From NCBI GenBank assembly GCA_913064775.1, contig CAJYAD010000007.1, positions 95,388 to 159,387 of the forward strand: a stretch of DNA of 64,000 nucleotides. The letters are read 5' to 3'. This stretch comes from an uncultured Albidovulum sp. (lineage in GTDB: Bacteria; Pseudomonadota; Alphaproteobacteria; Rhodobacterales; Rhodobacteraceae). The translations under genes and the position numbers were made by a program. The notes beneath the pieces are model-generated. The model worked only from the letters and a program-made list of their open reading frames with translations. It had not been told where the DNA came from and did no database searches. Below are positions 9,199 through 17,778 of this stretch, piece by piece. Within the stretch, counting starts at the first letter, position 1. Each line of letters starts with the position of its first letter.

Positions 9199-9224
9199 GG
9201 CCAGGCGCCGGAAAGCGCCTGGCC
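9199..9224. terminator. Hairpin between fliC and fliD
   Basis: A perfect 10-bp inverted repeat, GGCCAGGCGC and GCGCCTGGCC, separated by six bases. It lies 17 bp past the fliC stop on the minus strand and before fliD. No T-run follows, so it is more likely a partial terminator or an mRNA-stabilising 3' hairpin than a full stop. It would let flagellin be made far above the cap protein. The repeat is seen directly; the role is inferred. Confidence 0.55.
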
Positions 9225-9240
9225 GGTCCTGTGGTGCCGG

Positions 9241-10725
9241 TTACGGCAGCAGCGAAAGATACGCTTGCTGCAGCCGGCTGCTCGATTTAAGCGCGGCCAC
9301 GCCCGCCTGGGCCTGGATCTGGCTTTGGGTCAGCTGTTGGCTGACTTGCGGGATGTTGGCGTCCTGCACGCTCGACAGACCGCTTTGCAGGTTGGCCCCC
9401 GTGGTGGTGAGGTTGTTCAGCGTGGCCTGCATCCGCTGCTGCGTCGCGCCCAGCTGACCGCCAAGGTTGTTCAGGCCCTGGATCGCGTATTTGACGATGT
9501 TGATCGCCTGGTTGGCACCGCCGACCGTCGAGACGTTGACCGACGACAGCGATTGCAGGTTCGACTGCGAGGTGAGGCCGATGTCCTTGGCGTTGCCGAC
9601 GCTGAAGCCGGCATCGGACTGGAACGAGACCTTGCCCTGTGCGACCAGCGTTGCGCCGCCGGAGGCCGCGGTGAAGGCCGAGCCGGTGGTGGTGCCACCG
9701 AAGGTCTTCGCACCCGGGGTGTTAACCGCCTTGAACGTGCCCTGCGACACCCCGGTGATCGAGATGTTCTTGCCCTCGCTCTGGGTCAGGACGATGTTGC
9801 CCGAGGCGTTCTGGGTCGCGGTGATGCCGCTTTTCGCGGTGTCGTTGTTGATCGCCGACACCAGACCCGAGGCGCCGGTCGCCGAGATCTTCGAGGTGTT
9901 GGTGGCGCCAGCCGCGGAACCGTTGCCGAGCGTGAAGTTGTAGCTGCCGCCCGCCCCGCCAGTCGCCTGAAGCACAAGCTGCGTCGAGGCCTGAGCCTGC
10001 ACGTTGGTCTGGTTGGTCGCGGTGTTGACCGAAGCGGCGATCGAGGCTGCCGATTCATTGGCCGTGACGGCGACGCTGGCGGACCCGTTCGAACCGTTGA
10101 TGGCCAGCGTGCCCGCGGTGAACGCGTTGCCGGTGGCGGTGGCCGCGGCAGAGCCGGTCGCGGTGTAGAGCGCGGTGGAGCCGCCAGCAGCCGCCAGCGT
10201 GTTCATCCCGATCGCATTGGCCGAGGTGTTGCCGATCGACAGACTCAGCGTCTGGCCTTCGCTGGCGCCAACCTGGAACTGCACGCCGGTGAAGGAGCCG
10301 TTCAGCAGGCTGATGTTGTTGAACTGGGTCTGGTTCGCGATCGTCGTGACCTGGCCGGTGAGCTGCGACACCACGCCTTGCAGCGACTGGGCCTCTTGCG
10401 GGGTCTGGGTGCCGTTCGCGGCCTGCACCGCGATCGAGTTCAGCTTCTGCGCCACGTTCAGCTGCTGCTGGACCGCACCCTGCGCGGTTTGCAGCAGCGA
10501 GATGCCTTCGTTGGCGTTGTTGCTGGCCTGGTTCACGCCGTTGATCTGGCTGGTGAAGCCTTGGGCGGTGATGAAGCCCGCGGGGTTGTCGGACGGGCTG
10601 TTGATCTTCAGCCCGCTTGAAAGTTGCTGTTCGTAGCTGTTGTTTGCCTGCTGCGCGGCAGAGATGCCGTTCAGCGCGGCAAGCGCACCGCTGTTGGATA
10701 GGATGGAGCCAATGGCGCCGGACAT
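9241..10725 (-). CDS. fliC: Flagellin FliC
   Basis: 494 residues. The N-terminal D0/D1 helices are clear (QQANNSYEQQLSSGLKINS, NNANEGISLLQTAQGAVQQQ, QTQFNNISLLNG), and so are the C-terminal ones (GGQLGATQQRMQATLNNL through to QQAYLSLLP). The surface region between about 180 and 390 is rich in Thr, Ser and Ala, and could offer O-glycosylation sites for the enzyme at 964-4467. The start ATG has a strong ribosome site, AGGAGGT, 5 bases upstream. It is the first gene of the fliC-fliD-fliS-flgM-flgN run. Confidence 0.95.
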   Translation of the reverse strand: MSGAIGSILSNSGALAALNGISAAQQANNSYEQQLSSGLKINSPSDNPAGFITAQGFTSQINGVNQASNNANEGISLLQTAQGAVQQQLNVAQKLNSIAVQAANGTQTPQEAQSLQGVVSQLTGQVTTIANQTQFNNISLLNGSFTGVQFQVGASEGQTLSLSIGNTSANAIGMNTLAAAGGSTALYTATGSAAATATGNAFTAGTLAINGSNGSASVAVTANESAASIAASVNTATNQTNVQAQASTQLVLQATGGAGGSYNFTLGNGSAAGATNTSKISATGASGLVSAINNDTAKSGITATQNASGNIVLTQSEGKNISITGVSQGTFKAVNTPGAKTFGGTTTGSAFTAASGGATLVAQGKVSFQSDAGFSVGNAKDIGLTSQSNLQSLSSVNVSTVGGANQAINIVKYAIQGLNNLGGQLGATQQRMQATLNNLTTTGANLQSGLSSVQDANIPQVSQQLTQSQIQAQAGVAALKSSSRLQQAYLSLLP

Positions 10726-10755
10726 GATGTACCTCCTGCCAGGGTTGATAGTCGA

Positions 10756-10778
10756 CGACGGCAGTCGGCTGCCGGTCG
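10756..10778. promoter_or_regulatory. Hairpin in the flagellin leader
   Basis: CGGCAG and CTGCCG pair around a TCGG tetraloop. The stem extends three more pairs past a one-base bulge. It lies 31-53 bases upstream of the fliC start codon, in what should be the 5' leader, and leaves the ribosome site free. It could stabilise the abundant flagellin mRNA. I could not place a convincing sigma-28 or sigma-54 promoter for fliC. Confidence 0.35.
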
Positions 10779-10927
10779 CTATGAGTTAATTCGAACCTGA
10801 GCGGCGATAATTTCAGTTGGGGAGATGACGATCGCGTGATCGATGTGCGGCGGCGGCGTCGCTTGCGCCCCGCGCGCCGATCTGCGACCCATTCGTCATC
10901 CCGCAGCACTCTGCCCGGAGGCCCCGC

Positions 10928-12169
10928 ATGAGCGCAGAAGCCGATATCGTCATCATCGGGGCCGGCGCCGCCGGCATCGGCGCGGCACGGGGGCTGGCGG
11001 GCACCGGCTTGTCGGTGACCCTGCTTGAGGCGCTACCGCGTATCGGCGGCCGGGCCTGGACGCAGCGGGCCACGGGAATGCCCTTGGACATGGGCTGCGA
11101 ATGGCTGCATTCAGCCGACCGCAACCCCTGGACGGGCATCGCCGAAGAGCTGGGCTTTGAGGTGCGTCGCGCGCCCACCGTCTGGAACAGCCAATACCGC
11201 GACCTTGGCTTTGCCCGGGCCGACCGCGCGGCGGCGCAGGCGGCCTTTGATCGCTGGACCGCCCGCATCCATCAGGCCCCGCCCCCGGGCGATTGCGCTG
11301 CCGATCTGCTGGCGCCCGAGGATGCGCGCTGGACGCCCTATATTCAGGCGCTGTCCGGCTTCATCAGCGGCGCGTTCCTGGAACAGATCTCGGTGCGCGA
11401 TTACGCCGCCTATGACGCGGCGGCGACGGATCTGAATTGGCGGCTGCCGGCGGGCTACGGCACGCTGATCGCGGCGCATCTGCCGAAGGGGGCCGCGTTG
11501 CGCCTTGGCGTGACGGTGCAGTCGGTCTCGCTGGCGGCGGGGGGTGTGACGCTGACCACGCCCGAGGGCACGCTGCGGCCCCGTGCGGTGATCGTGACGG
11601 TGTCGACCAACGTGCTGGCGGGCGATGCGATCCGCTGGCCTCAGGGCCTTGATCCGTGGCGCGCTGCGGCGGTGGACCTGCCGCTGGGACGGGACGAGAA
11701 GCTGTTTCTCGAGATCCTGGATGATGCGCCCTTCGCCCCCGACAGCCATCTTCTGGGCGATCCTCTTGATGCCACCACGGCCACCTTCAACATCCGCAAT
11801 TTCGGCTGGCCGGTGATCGAATGCTTCCTGGGCGCCGACGGTGCGCGGGCGCGGAGCGAGGCGGGGGAAGAGGCCGCCTTTGCCTGCGCGATCGACCAGC
11901 TTGCGGCGCTGATGGGGACGGATGTGCGGCGCCATCTGCGGCCGCTGACCGCCTCGGACTGGTCCGGCACGCCCAGCATCGGCGGCGGCTACAGCCATGC
12001 CCTGCCCGGCCGGTCCGATTCCCGCGCCGCCCTGGCCCGGCCCTTCGAGGAGCGTCTGTTCTTTGCCGGGGAGGCGACACATCGCACCGATTTCTCGACC
12101 GCGCATGGCGCCTATCTTAGCGGGTTGCGTGCGGCGGGCGAGGCGATCGCGGCGCTGGGCGCGGCCTAG
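10928..12169 (+). CDS. FAD-dependent amine oxidase
   Basis: 413 residues of the flavin monoamine oxidase family. The N-terminal dinucleotide fold has VIIGAGAAGIGAARG (Gly 11, 13, 16) followed by the second FAD motif RIGGRAW. The C-terminal flavin motif is RLFFAGEATHRTDFSTAHG and the tail is a helix starting YLSGLRAAGEAI. No signal peptide is visible, so it is probably cytoplasmic. The substrate, perhaps a polyamine or other primary amine, cannot be told. Its TAG stop and the TAG of the opposing nitrile hydratase accessory gene share a single CTAG palindrome at 12166-12169, so the two genes end tail to tail with a 4-bp overlap. Confidence 0.85.
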   Translation: MSAEADIVIIGAGAAGIGAARGLAGTGLSVTLLEALPRIGGRAWTQRATGMPLDMGCEWLHSADRNPWTGIAEELGFEVRRAPTVWNSQYRDLGFARADRAAAQAAFDRWTARIHQAPPPGDCAADLLAPEDARWTPYIQALSGFISGAFLEQISVRDYAAYDAAATDLNWRLPAGYGTLIAAHLPKGAALRLGVTVQSVSLAAGGVTLTTPEGTLRPRAVIVTVSTNVLAGDAIRWPQGLDPWRAAAVDLPLGRDEKLFLEILDDAPFAPDSHLLGDPLDATTATFNIRNFGWPVIECFLGADGARARSEAGEEAAFACAIDQLAALMGTDVRRHLRPLTASDWSGTPSIGGGYSHALPGRSDSRAALARPFEERLFFAGEATHRTDFSTAHGAYLSGLRAAGEAIAALGAA

Positions 12170-12471
12170 TCGGCGGCGGACAACAGGATCGGCGTGCCAT
12201 GCGGTGTGGCCCGCGCGGCGGCCTGCCAACGCTGGGTCAGCGCGGCCACTTCGCCGGCGCCGGCGATGCCGCGCCGGTCCAGCAGGGCAACCAGCGCCTC
12301 GGACCAGATCCGCCAATAGGCGTCGGGTTCGGCCTGCTGGACGCGGGGGCCGAATTCGGCCGCCCATTCGGGCCAGGTGAATTGCCCGGCCTCGTTCAGC
12401 GCGACGGTCATGGCGAAGACCTGCGCCTGCCAGGGTTCTGCGAAGGGGGCGTCAGGCCGGGGAGCGGTCAA
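12166..12471 (-). CDS. Nitrile hydratase accessory protein
   Basis: 101 residues starting at a TTG that overlaps the end of the beta-subunit gene by 20 bp. The motif PFAEPWQAQVFAMTVALNEA and the following FTWPEWAAEFG are typical of the small nitrile hydratase activator family, which resembles the N-terminal part of the beta subunit. It helps load the metal into the alpha subunit. Third gene of the alpha-beta-accessory operon. The overlap suggests translational coupling. Confidence 0.8.
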   Translation of the reverse strand: MTAPRPDAPFAEPWQAQVFAMTVALNEAGQFTWPEWAAEFGPRVQQAEPDAYWRIWSEALVALLDRRGIAGAGEVAALTQRWQAAARATPHGTPILLSAAD

Positions 12472-13114
12472 GATAGGGCTCCCATGCTTCGATGCTGACG
12501 GTCAGGGTCGGGTCGGCATCGGCGCCGTAAAGCTCTCCCGCGTCGAATTGTACGGTGTAGAGGGGCTTGGGGTCTTCCTCGGGCGAATGGGCGTGATGGT
12601 CGGGGAACACATGGGCGCCGTGCACGGCGGTCACCACGCCCACACGTCCGCGGGCATAGCCGGGCAGGCGGGTGTGGCCCGCGGGCTGGTGGTTGCGGGT
12701 GCGCACCCGGTCGCCGACGGCGAAGGCGGGCGCCGGGCCGGGCCGGTCGGCAGGGCCGCCGCGTGCCAGAACGCCCGGCGCATCCGCCGCCGTCAGGCAC
12801 CGATCCGGGCGCAGGCCGGGGCGCAGGGCGTGACCGGCGGCCAGCTCATCCGCGCCGATCTCGCCCGCGCGTTCCAGAAGGTTGGTCAGCGCCCGCAGCC
12901 AGATCTCGTAATAGCTGGCGTTGTAATAGATGGCGGGCGGCAGGCTTTCGCGCGCATGGCGCGAGCTGTCGATGTTCCAATGCGCCAGCGGCCCGCAGGC
13001 CAGCGTCAGCCCCAGCACACGCTTTTCCCAAGCGGCGTGGAAGCGGTCGGTTTCGGGTTCGGGCACCACCGCACCAAAGCCGTGGCGGCCGCCCAGATCC
13101 TGCGGCCCGTTCAT
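12452..13114 (-). CDS. nthB: Nitrile hydratase subunit beta
   Basis: 220 residues. It begins [14 protein letters not shown], a signature of beta subunits. The helical N-terminal half includes [13 protein letters not shown] and [18 protein letters not shown]. The C-terminal SH3-like barrel holds [20 protein letters not shown] and [14 protein letters not shown]. With the alpha subunit it hydrates nitriles to amides. Its ATG overlaps the alpha stop in an ATGA arrangement (13111-13114), so the two should be made in step. Confidence 0.92.
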   Translation of the reverse strand: MNGPQDLGGRHGFGAVVPEPETDRFHAAWEKRVLGLTLACGPLAHWNIDSSRHARESLPPAIYYNASYYEIWLRALTNLLERAGEIGADELAAGHALRPGLRPDRCLTAADAPGVLARGGPADRPGPAPAFAVGDRVRTRNHQPAGHTRLPGYARGRVGVVTAVHGAHVFPDHHAHSPEEDPKPLYTVQFDAGELYGADADPTLTVSIEAWEPYLDRSPA

Positions 13115-13758
13115 GCCGCCACCCCGGGGCGCGCGGGCTGGCCGCAGCCGATCATGCTGTCGCGGGTGACCAGCGCGGCCAGGGCCTCGGCATCCATCCC
13201 ATCGCTGCCGGCGGGGCGTTCGGGGATCACCAGATAGCGGACCTCGGCAGTGGAATCCCAGACGTGGATCCTGGTGCCCTCGGGCAGGGTCACGCCGAAT
13301 TCGGCCAGCACCGCGCGGGGTTCGCGCACCGCGCGCGAGCGGTAGGCAGGCGCCTTGTACCAGGTCGGCGGCAGGCCCAGCACCGGCCAGGGGTAGCAAG
13401 AGCACAGCGTGCAGACGACCATGTTGTGCTGATCCGGCGTGTTGAAGACCGCCACCATATGTTCGCCCTGACGCCCGGTGAACCCCATCGAGGAAATCGC
13501 CGCTGTCGCGTCGCGGCGCAGCCAGTCGGCGAAGTCGGGATCGGTCCAGGCGCGGGCCACCACCGACGCGCCGTTGCGCGGCCCGACCTGATGCTCATAG
13601 GTCTCGATGATCGCATCCACCGCGGCCGGATCGACCAGACCCTTTTCCACCAGGATGGTTTCCAGCGCGCGGGCCCGCGCGGTCATCTCGTCCATCTCGT
13701 TGTCGTGGTCATGCCCGTGGTCGTGCCCGTGAGCATGGTCGTGCGGGTGATCGTGCAT
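13111..13758 (-). CDS. nthA: Cobalt-type nitrile hydratase subunit alpha
   Basis: 215 residues. The metal site is VCTLCSC (Cys 116, 119, 121). Thr rather than Ser after the first Cys is the mark of cobalt enzymes. The second and third cysteines are the ones normally oxidised to sulfinic and sulfenic acid. The N-terminus carries nine His at every even position from 2 to 18, alternating with Asp, Gly, Pro or Ala, a likely metal-binding tail. The order is alpha, beta, accessory. No amidase follows to use the amide product. A CorA-type channel gene lies immediately upstream on the same strand. Confidence 0.93.
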   Translation of the reverse strand: MHDHPHDHAHGHDHGHDHDNEMDEMTARARALETILVEKGLVDPAAVDAIIETYEHQVGPRNGASVVARAWTDPDFADWLRRDATAAISSMGFTGRQGEHMVAVFNTPDQHNMVVCTLCSCYPWPVLGLPPTWYKAPAYRSRAVREPRAVLAEFGVTLPEGTRIHVWDSTAEVRYLVIPERPAGSDGMDAEALAALVTRDSMIGCGQPARPGVAA

Positions 13759-13832
13759 CTGCCCTGCCTTTGCTGGGTCGGTCCCGCATCACTATGGCAA
13801 AGGCCCGCGGCTTCGGCAATCGGGCGCGCGCG

Positions 13833-14804
13833 CTACAGCCAGCCGCGGCGCTTGAAATAAAGGTAGGGCAGGATCGCCGAGAGGATCATCAACCCGACTG
13901 CCCAGGGGTAGCCCAGATCCCAATGCAATTCGGGCATGTATTTGAAGTTCATCCCGTAGATCGAGGCGATCAGGGTGGGCGGCAGAAACACCACCGCCGC
14001 GACCGAGAAGATCTTGATGATCGCGTTCTGCTCGATGTTGATCATGCCCAGCGTCGCGTCCAGCAGGAAGGTGATCTTCTGTGACAGGAAGCTGGAGTGA
14101 TCCTCGAGCGAGCGGATGTCGCGCGACAGCGTCTTGATCCGTTCGCGCATGTCCTTGGCGGTCTTGCGCTGCAGGGTGGCTTGGCCAAGGAAGCCCACCA
14201 GACGCTCCAGCGTGACCAGACTGTCGCGGATGTTCGAGGTCAGATCCCCCTTGCGGCCGATATCCTCCAGCATCGCCTGGAAATCGCGGCTTCGGCTTGG
14301 CTTGTCGAGCCGGTAGCGAAACACCGCGCGCGAGATCCGGTCGATCTCGCGGCCGGCGCGTTCCAGGATGTCGGCGAGGCGGTCGACGATCGCCTCCAGC
14401 AGCGCCACCAGAACGCTTTCGCCGCTGTCGCAGCCCATCGGCACCTTTTCGGCGCGCACCGGGAAGGTCTTGAAGGCGCGCGGTTCGTGATAGCGCAGGG
14501 TGATCAGCCGCGACCCGGCCAGGATGAAGGTCACGGGCCGCATCTCGGGATCGTCACCATCGGCGTGCGAGGGCAGGATCGCGGTCATGAAAATCGCCCC
14601 GTCCTCCTTGTAGAGCCGCGAGGAAATCTCGATCTCCTCCATCTCTTCCTGGGTCGGGATGGCGATCCCCAGACGGTCGCCAAGGTCGCGCTGCTCGTCC
14701 GAGGAGGGGTTGACCAGATCGACCCAGACCAGCTGTTCGGTCAGGGCAGAGGTTCCCTCTTCGACCCGCAGGCGTCCGGCTTCGTTGATGAAATTCCTCA
14801 GCAT
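13833..14804 (-). CDS. corA: CorA-family divalent cation channel
   Basis: 323 residues starting at the ATG at 14804 (AAGGACG upstream). A long acidic and helical cytoplasmic domain is followed by two C-terminal membrane helices. The signature Gly-Met-Asn (284-286) sits in YGMNFKYMPEL. CorA channels move Mg2+ and often Co2+ or Ni2+. The gene lies 74 bp upstream of the cobalt nitrile hydratase genes on the same strand, so a cobalt-supply role is attractive but unproven. A general Mg2+ uptake role is the default. Confidence 0.9.
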   Translation of the reverse strand: MLRNFINEAGRLRVEEGTSALTEQLVWVDLVNPSSDEQRDLGDRLGIAIPTQEEMEEIEISSRLYKEDGAIFMTAILPSHADGDDPEMRPVTFILAGSRLITLRYHEPRAFKTFPVRAEKVPMGCDSGESVLVALLEAIVDRLADILERAGREIDRISRAVFRYRLDKPSRSRDFQAMLEDIGRKGDLTSNIRDSLVTLERLVGFLGQATLQRKTAKDMRERIKTLSRDIRSLEDHSSFLSQKITFLLDATLGMINIEQNAIIKIFSVAAVVFLPPTLIASIYGMNFKYMPELHWDLGYPWAVGLMILSAILPYLYFKRRGWL

Positions 14805-15154
14805 CGCGTTCGTCGTCCTTCCAGTCGTCCCGGCCCCGGTTGCGCATGGCGCCCCCGGCCGGGCCCGCTTCGATCGCCCAGCAAGATGCCACCCCGAAGT
14901 CATCCGCAAGCCCCGCCCGGCGCATTGGCGTCGCGGTCACGACGGGGTGATGGCATCGAGAATACACTCGTGCAAGATATGGGTTTCGCCCTATGAGTTC
15001 GCCTTGGGACACCTCCTTCGGCAAGCACAGGGTTGATCGAGGGGGGAAATATTGGTTTTTTGCTGCGAAGGCTAGGACGCGCCCCTGCTGTCCGGCGACT
15101 CTCGCCGCTTCGTGACAAGGTCGGCAACGCGCGCGCAGGGGGCAGAGGGACATC
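14805..15154. other. Divergent intergenic region, corA and lipid A operon
   Basis: 350 bp between the divergent corA and GT39 genes, so it must hold both promoters. A less GC-rich stretch near 15045-15065 (GAAATATTGGTTTTTTGC) is the most promoter-like part. I see no recognisable riboswitch, no strong palindrome and no supported small gene. Confidence 0.5.
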
Positions 15155-16747
15155 ATGGCGGATATTTCGGCCTCGGGGGCCGCTTCCCCGGATCGCGGGG
15201 GCAAGGTTGCCGCATTCTTCGCGACACCCCTGCGGGGATTGCTTTCGATTTCCGCGTTGCAGCTGGTGCTGTGGACGCTGGTGCCGGCGCTTCTGAACAA
15301 GACGCCGCCGACCGACACGCTGGAAGGCTACATGTGGGGGCGCCAATGGGTGCCGATGACCTACAAGCATCCCCAGATGCCCGCCTGGGCGCTGGAAATC
15401 ACCCATGATCTGACCGGCTCCTACACCTGGGGTCATTTCATGCTGTCGCAGATCTTCATCTGCGCGACCTTCGTGATGGTCTACCTGATGGCCCGCGACA
15501 TGGTGGGCAAGCGTGGCGCGCTGGCCTCGGTGCTGTTGCTGCCGACGCTGGCGGTGTTCAGCTGGGGCACGCGGCAGTTCAACCATGATGTGGCGCAGAT
15601 GCCGTTCTGGGTGGCGGTGTCGTGGCTTTTGTGGCGCGCCTCGCGTGACAACAAGATGGGCTGGTGGGTTGCGCTGGGGCTGGTGTCGGGGATCTCGCTT
15701 TACGCGAAATTCTCGATGGGGCTGATCATGCTGTTCGGCGCGCTGTGGCTGTGCATCGAGCCGCAGGCGCGCAAGCGCTGGGCAACAGCCGGCCCTTGGG
15801 TCGCGCTGGCGATCATCGCGGTGTTCAGCGTGACGGTGATCTACAATATCGTGCAGCTGCATTTCCTGCCGGTGACCTATGCCGACGGCCGCGACGGCTG
15901 GGTGCTGAACCACCGAGGGCGGTTCTACTACATCGGCGTGCAGGTGATGCTGCTGCTGATCCTCCCGATCGCGCTCTATGCCAGCGGCATGCTGCGCCGC
16001 GCCAAGGATGAGCCCGCGGGCTTTGATCCGCGTCTGCTGGGCGATCGGCGGGCGCGCGTCTATCTGTTGTGGATGGGGGCTGGCCCGCCGCTGCTGCTGG
16101 CGCTGGCGTCGCCCTTCACCGGGGTGGGTGAGGCCTGGAGCAAGCCGATGTACAGTCTGCTGGGGCTGATCGCGGTGGCCTATCTGGGCAATCGCCTGAC
16201 CGACCGGGTGCTGCGCCGGGTGGCGGGCTGGTCGGTGGGGGTGCTGCTGTTCGGCGTGGTGACCTATGCGATCTTCGTGCCGGTCAAATGCTATGTGACG
16301 GGCGATCTGAACAACGCTTGCGTTCCGGGGCCGACGATCGGCGCGCGGCTGCAGCAGATCTGGCATGAACAGGAACACCAGCCACTGGGCATCGTTGCGG
16401 GGGACGGCAGCATGATGATGACGGCGGGGGTTTTCGCCAGCGACCTGCCGTCGATGTTCACCGATTTCAACTTTGCCTATTCGCCCTGGATCACGCCGTC
16501 GCGCATCGCGCGGCAGGGGATGATGGTGATCTGGGCCAACGCCGGGCCACCGCCGCCGGGCGCCGCGCCCTGGGTCGCCGGACGTCAAATTGATCGGGCG
16601 AAATTCCCCTGGGCCAAGGGCCGCCCGCCGCTGACCGTCAGCTATGTGATCGTACCGCCCAAATCCAAGGGCAAAGCCGACACCGCGGCCGGGGAGAAGA
16701 CAGCGACGGCGACGGCAGTGGGGACGGCAGCCGGGGCGAAGAAATGA
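15155..16747 (+). CDS. GT39 lipid-linked sugar transferase, ArnT/LgmB-like
   Basis: 530 residues with about ten or more membrane helices. The first periplasmic loop has the GT39 signature: Asp54, Glu57 and Tyr59, then Trp61, then HPQMP at 72-76, equivalent to the DE...HPP pattern of ArnT. Enzymes of this family move a sugar from a polyprenyl-phosphate carrier onto a periplasmic acceptor, often lipid A phosphate. The C-terminus is an Ala/Thr/Lys-rich tail. It is the first of four overlapping genes whose parts fit an lgm-type lipid A amino-sugar pathway. The acceptor could instead be a protein or another glycan. Confidence 0.82.
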   Translation: MADISASGAASPDRGGKVAAFFATPLRGLLSISALQLVLWTLVPALLNKTPPTDTLEGYMWGRQWVPMTYKHPQMPAWALEITHDLTGSYTWGHFMLSQIFICATFVMVYLMARDMVGKRGALASVLLLPTLAVFSWGTRQFNHDVAQMPFWVAVSWLLWRASRDNKMGWWVALGLVSGISLYAKFSMGLIMLFGALWLCIEPQARKRWATAGPWVALAIIAVFSVTVIYNIVQLHFLPVTYADGRDGWVLNHRGRFYYIGVQVMLLLILPIALYASGMLRRAKDEPAGFDPRLLGDRRARVYLLWMGAGPPLLLALASPFTGVGEAWSKPMYSLLGLIAVAYLGNRLTDRVLRRVAGWSVGVLLFGVVTYAIFVPVKCYVTGDLNNACVPGPTIGARLQQIWHEQEHQPLGIVAGDGSMMMTAGVFASDLPSMFTDFNFAYSPWITPSRIARQGMMVIWANAGPPPPGAAPWVAGRQIDRAKFPWAKGRPPLTVSYVIVPPKSKGKADTAAGEKTATATAVGTAAGAKK

Positions 16748-17778
16748 TCGGCACGCCTCGCAAACGGCTGAGCGTCGTCATCCCCGCCTTCAACGAAGAG
16801 CGCAACATCGCGGCGGTGGTCGAGCGCACCGGCGCGGTGCTGGACGATCTGGGGCTGGACTGGACAATCCTGTTCGTCGACGACGGCTCACACGATGCGA
16901 CGCGCGACATGATCCGCCTGCAGAACGCCCGCGACGACCGCATCCGCGCCGTCTTTCTGTCGCGCAACTTCGGCAAGGAGGTGGCGATCGCGGCGGGGCT
17001 GCGCAAGGCGGTGGGCGACGCGGTGGTGGTGATGGATGCGGACCTGCAGCACCCGCCCGAGACGATCCGCGACTTCATCGCCGCCTGGCGCGAGGGCGTC
17101 GAGGTCGTTTTCGGCCACCGCGCCGACGAAATGCATACCGGCCTGATGCGCCGGCTGGCGTCGCAGGCCTTCTACCCGATCTTCCGGCTGCTGTCGCAGC
17201 TGCCGCTAGAGGCCGGGACAGTCGATTTCGTGCTGCTCGACCGCAAGGCGGTGGATGCGCTGAACCTGTTTCAGGAACGTCGACGCTTTACCAAGGGGCT
17301 GTTTCGCTGGATCGGTTTTCACAGCCGCACGGTGAACTTCGTCTGCGCCGAACGCAGCCACGGCGCGTCCAGCTTCAACTTGCGCCGGCTGGTGTCCTTC
17401 GCGGCGGATGGGATCATCGCCTTTTCCTCGTTCCCGCTGCGGGTCTGGTCGGGGGTCGGGGCGATCATCTCCTCGGGGTCGATCCTTTACGGGCTGTATT
17501 TCCTGATCCGCACGCTGATCCATGGCAGCAGCGTGCCGGGCTTTCCGTCGCTGATCGTGTCGATCACCTTCCTGTCGGGGATCCAGCTGCTGTCGCTGGG
17601 GGTGATCGGGGAATACCTGTCGCGGGTCTATGAGGAGGTGAAGGCGCGCCCGATCTTTCTGGTGCGCGAGGAACTGGGTCCCCTGTCCGGCGATGCCCTG
17701 GCCCCCGAGGCTGTGGCGGCCGGCACGCGGCAAGCGCAGGACGGCACCCCCGGCTCTGCAGAATCCCAGCTGGCATGA
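16744..17778 (+). CDS. Polyprenyl-phosphate glycosyltransferase GT2, ArnC/LgmA-like
   Basis: 344 residues. A GT2 catalytic domain (VVIPAFNEERN at 11-21, VDDGS at 45-49, DAD at 98-100) is followed by two C-terminal membrane helices (about 230-300), the layout of ArnC, DPM1 and bactoprenol glycosyltransferases. It should load a sugar, by analogy GlcNAc or GalNAc, onto undecaprenyl phosphate at the inner membrane. The ATGA overlap with the GT39 gene and the next ATGA overlap (17775-17778) show tight translational coupling. Confidence 0.87.
   Translation: MIGTPRKRLSVVIPAFNEERNIAAVVERTGAVLDDLGLDWTILFVDDGSHDATRDMIRLQNARDDRIRAVFLSRNFGKEVAIAAGLRKAVGDAVVVMDADLQHPPETIRDFIAAWREGVEVVFGHRADEMHTGLMRRLASQAFYPIFRLLSQLPLEAGTVDFVLLDRKAVDALNLFQERRRFTKGLFRWIGFHSRTVNFVCAERSHGASSFNLRRLVSFAADGIIAFSSFPLRVWSGVGAIISSGSILYGLYFLIRTLIHGSSVPGFPSLIVSITFLSGIQLLSLGVIGEYLSRVYEEVKARPIFLVREELGPLSGDALAPEAVAAGTRQAQDGTPGSAESQLA

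Noticed and set aside
5006..10620. Long antisense open frames, for example opposite flgA-fliL-fliP and opposite fliC-fliD
   Set aside because: They are Arg/His/Gly/Gln-rich, carry no motif, lack ribosome sites and lie wholly over well-identified flagellar genes. High GC makes long chance frames common.
10803..10810. GGCGATAA as a sigma-28 -10 element for flagellin
   Set aside because: It reads on the plus strand, away from fliC, and has no good TAAA-type -35 at the right spacing.
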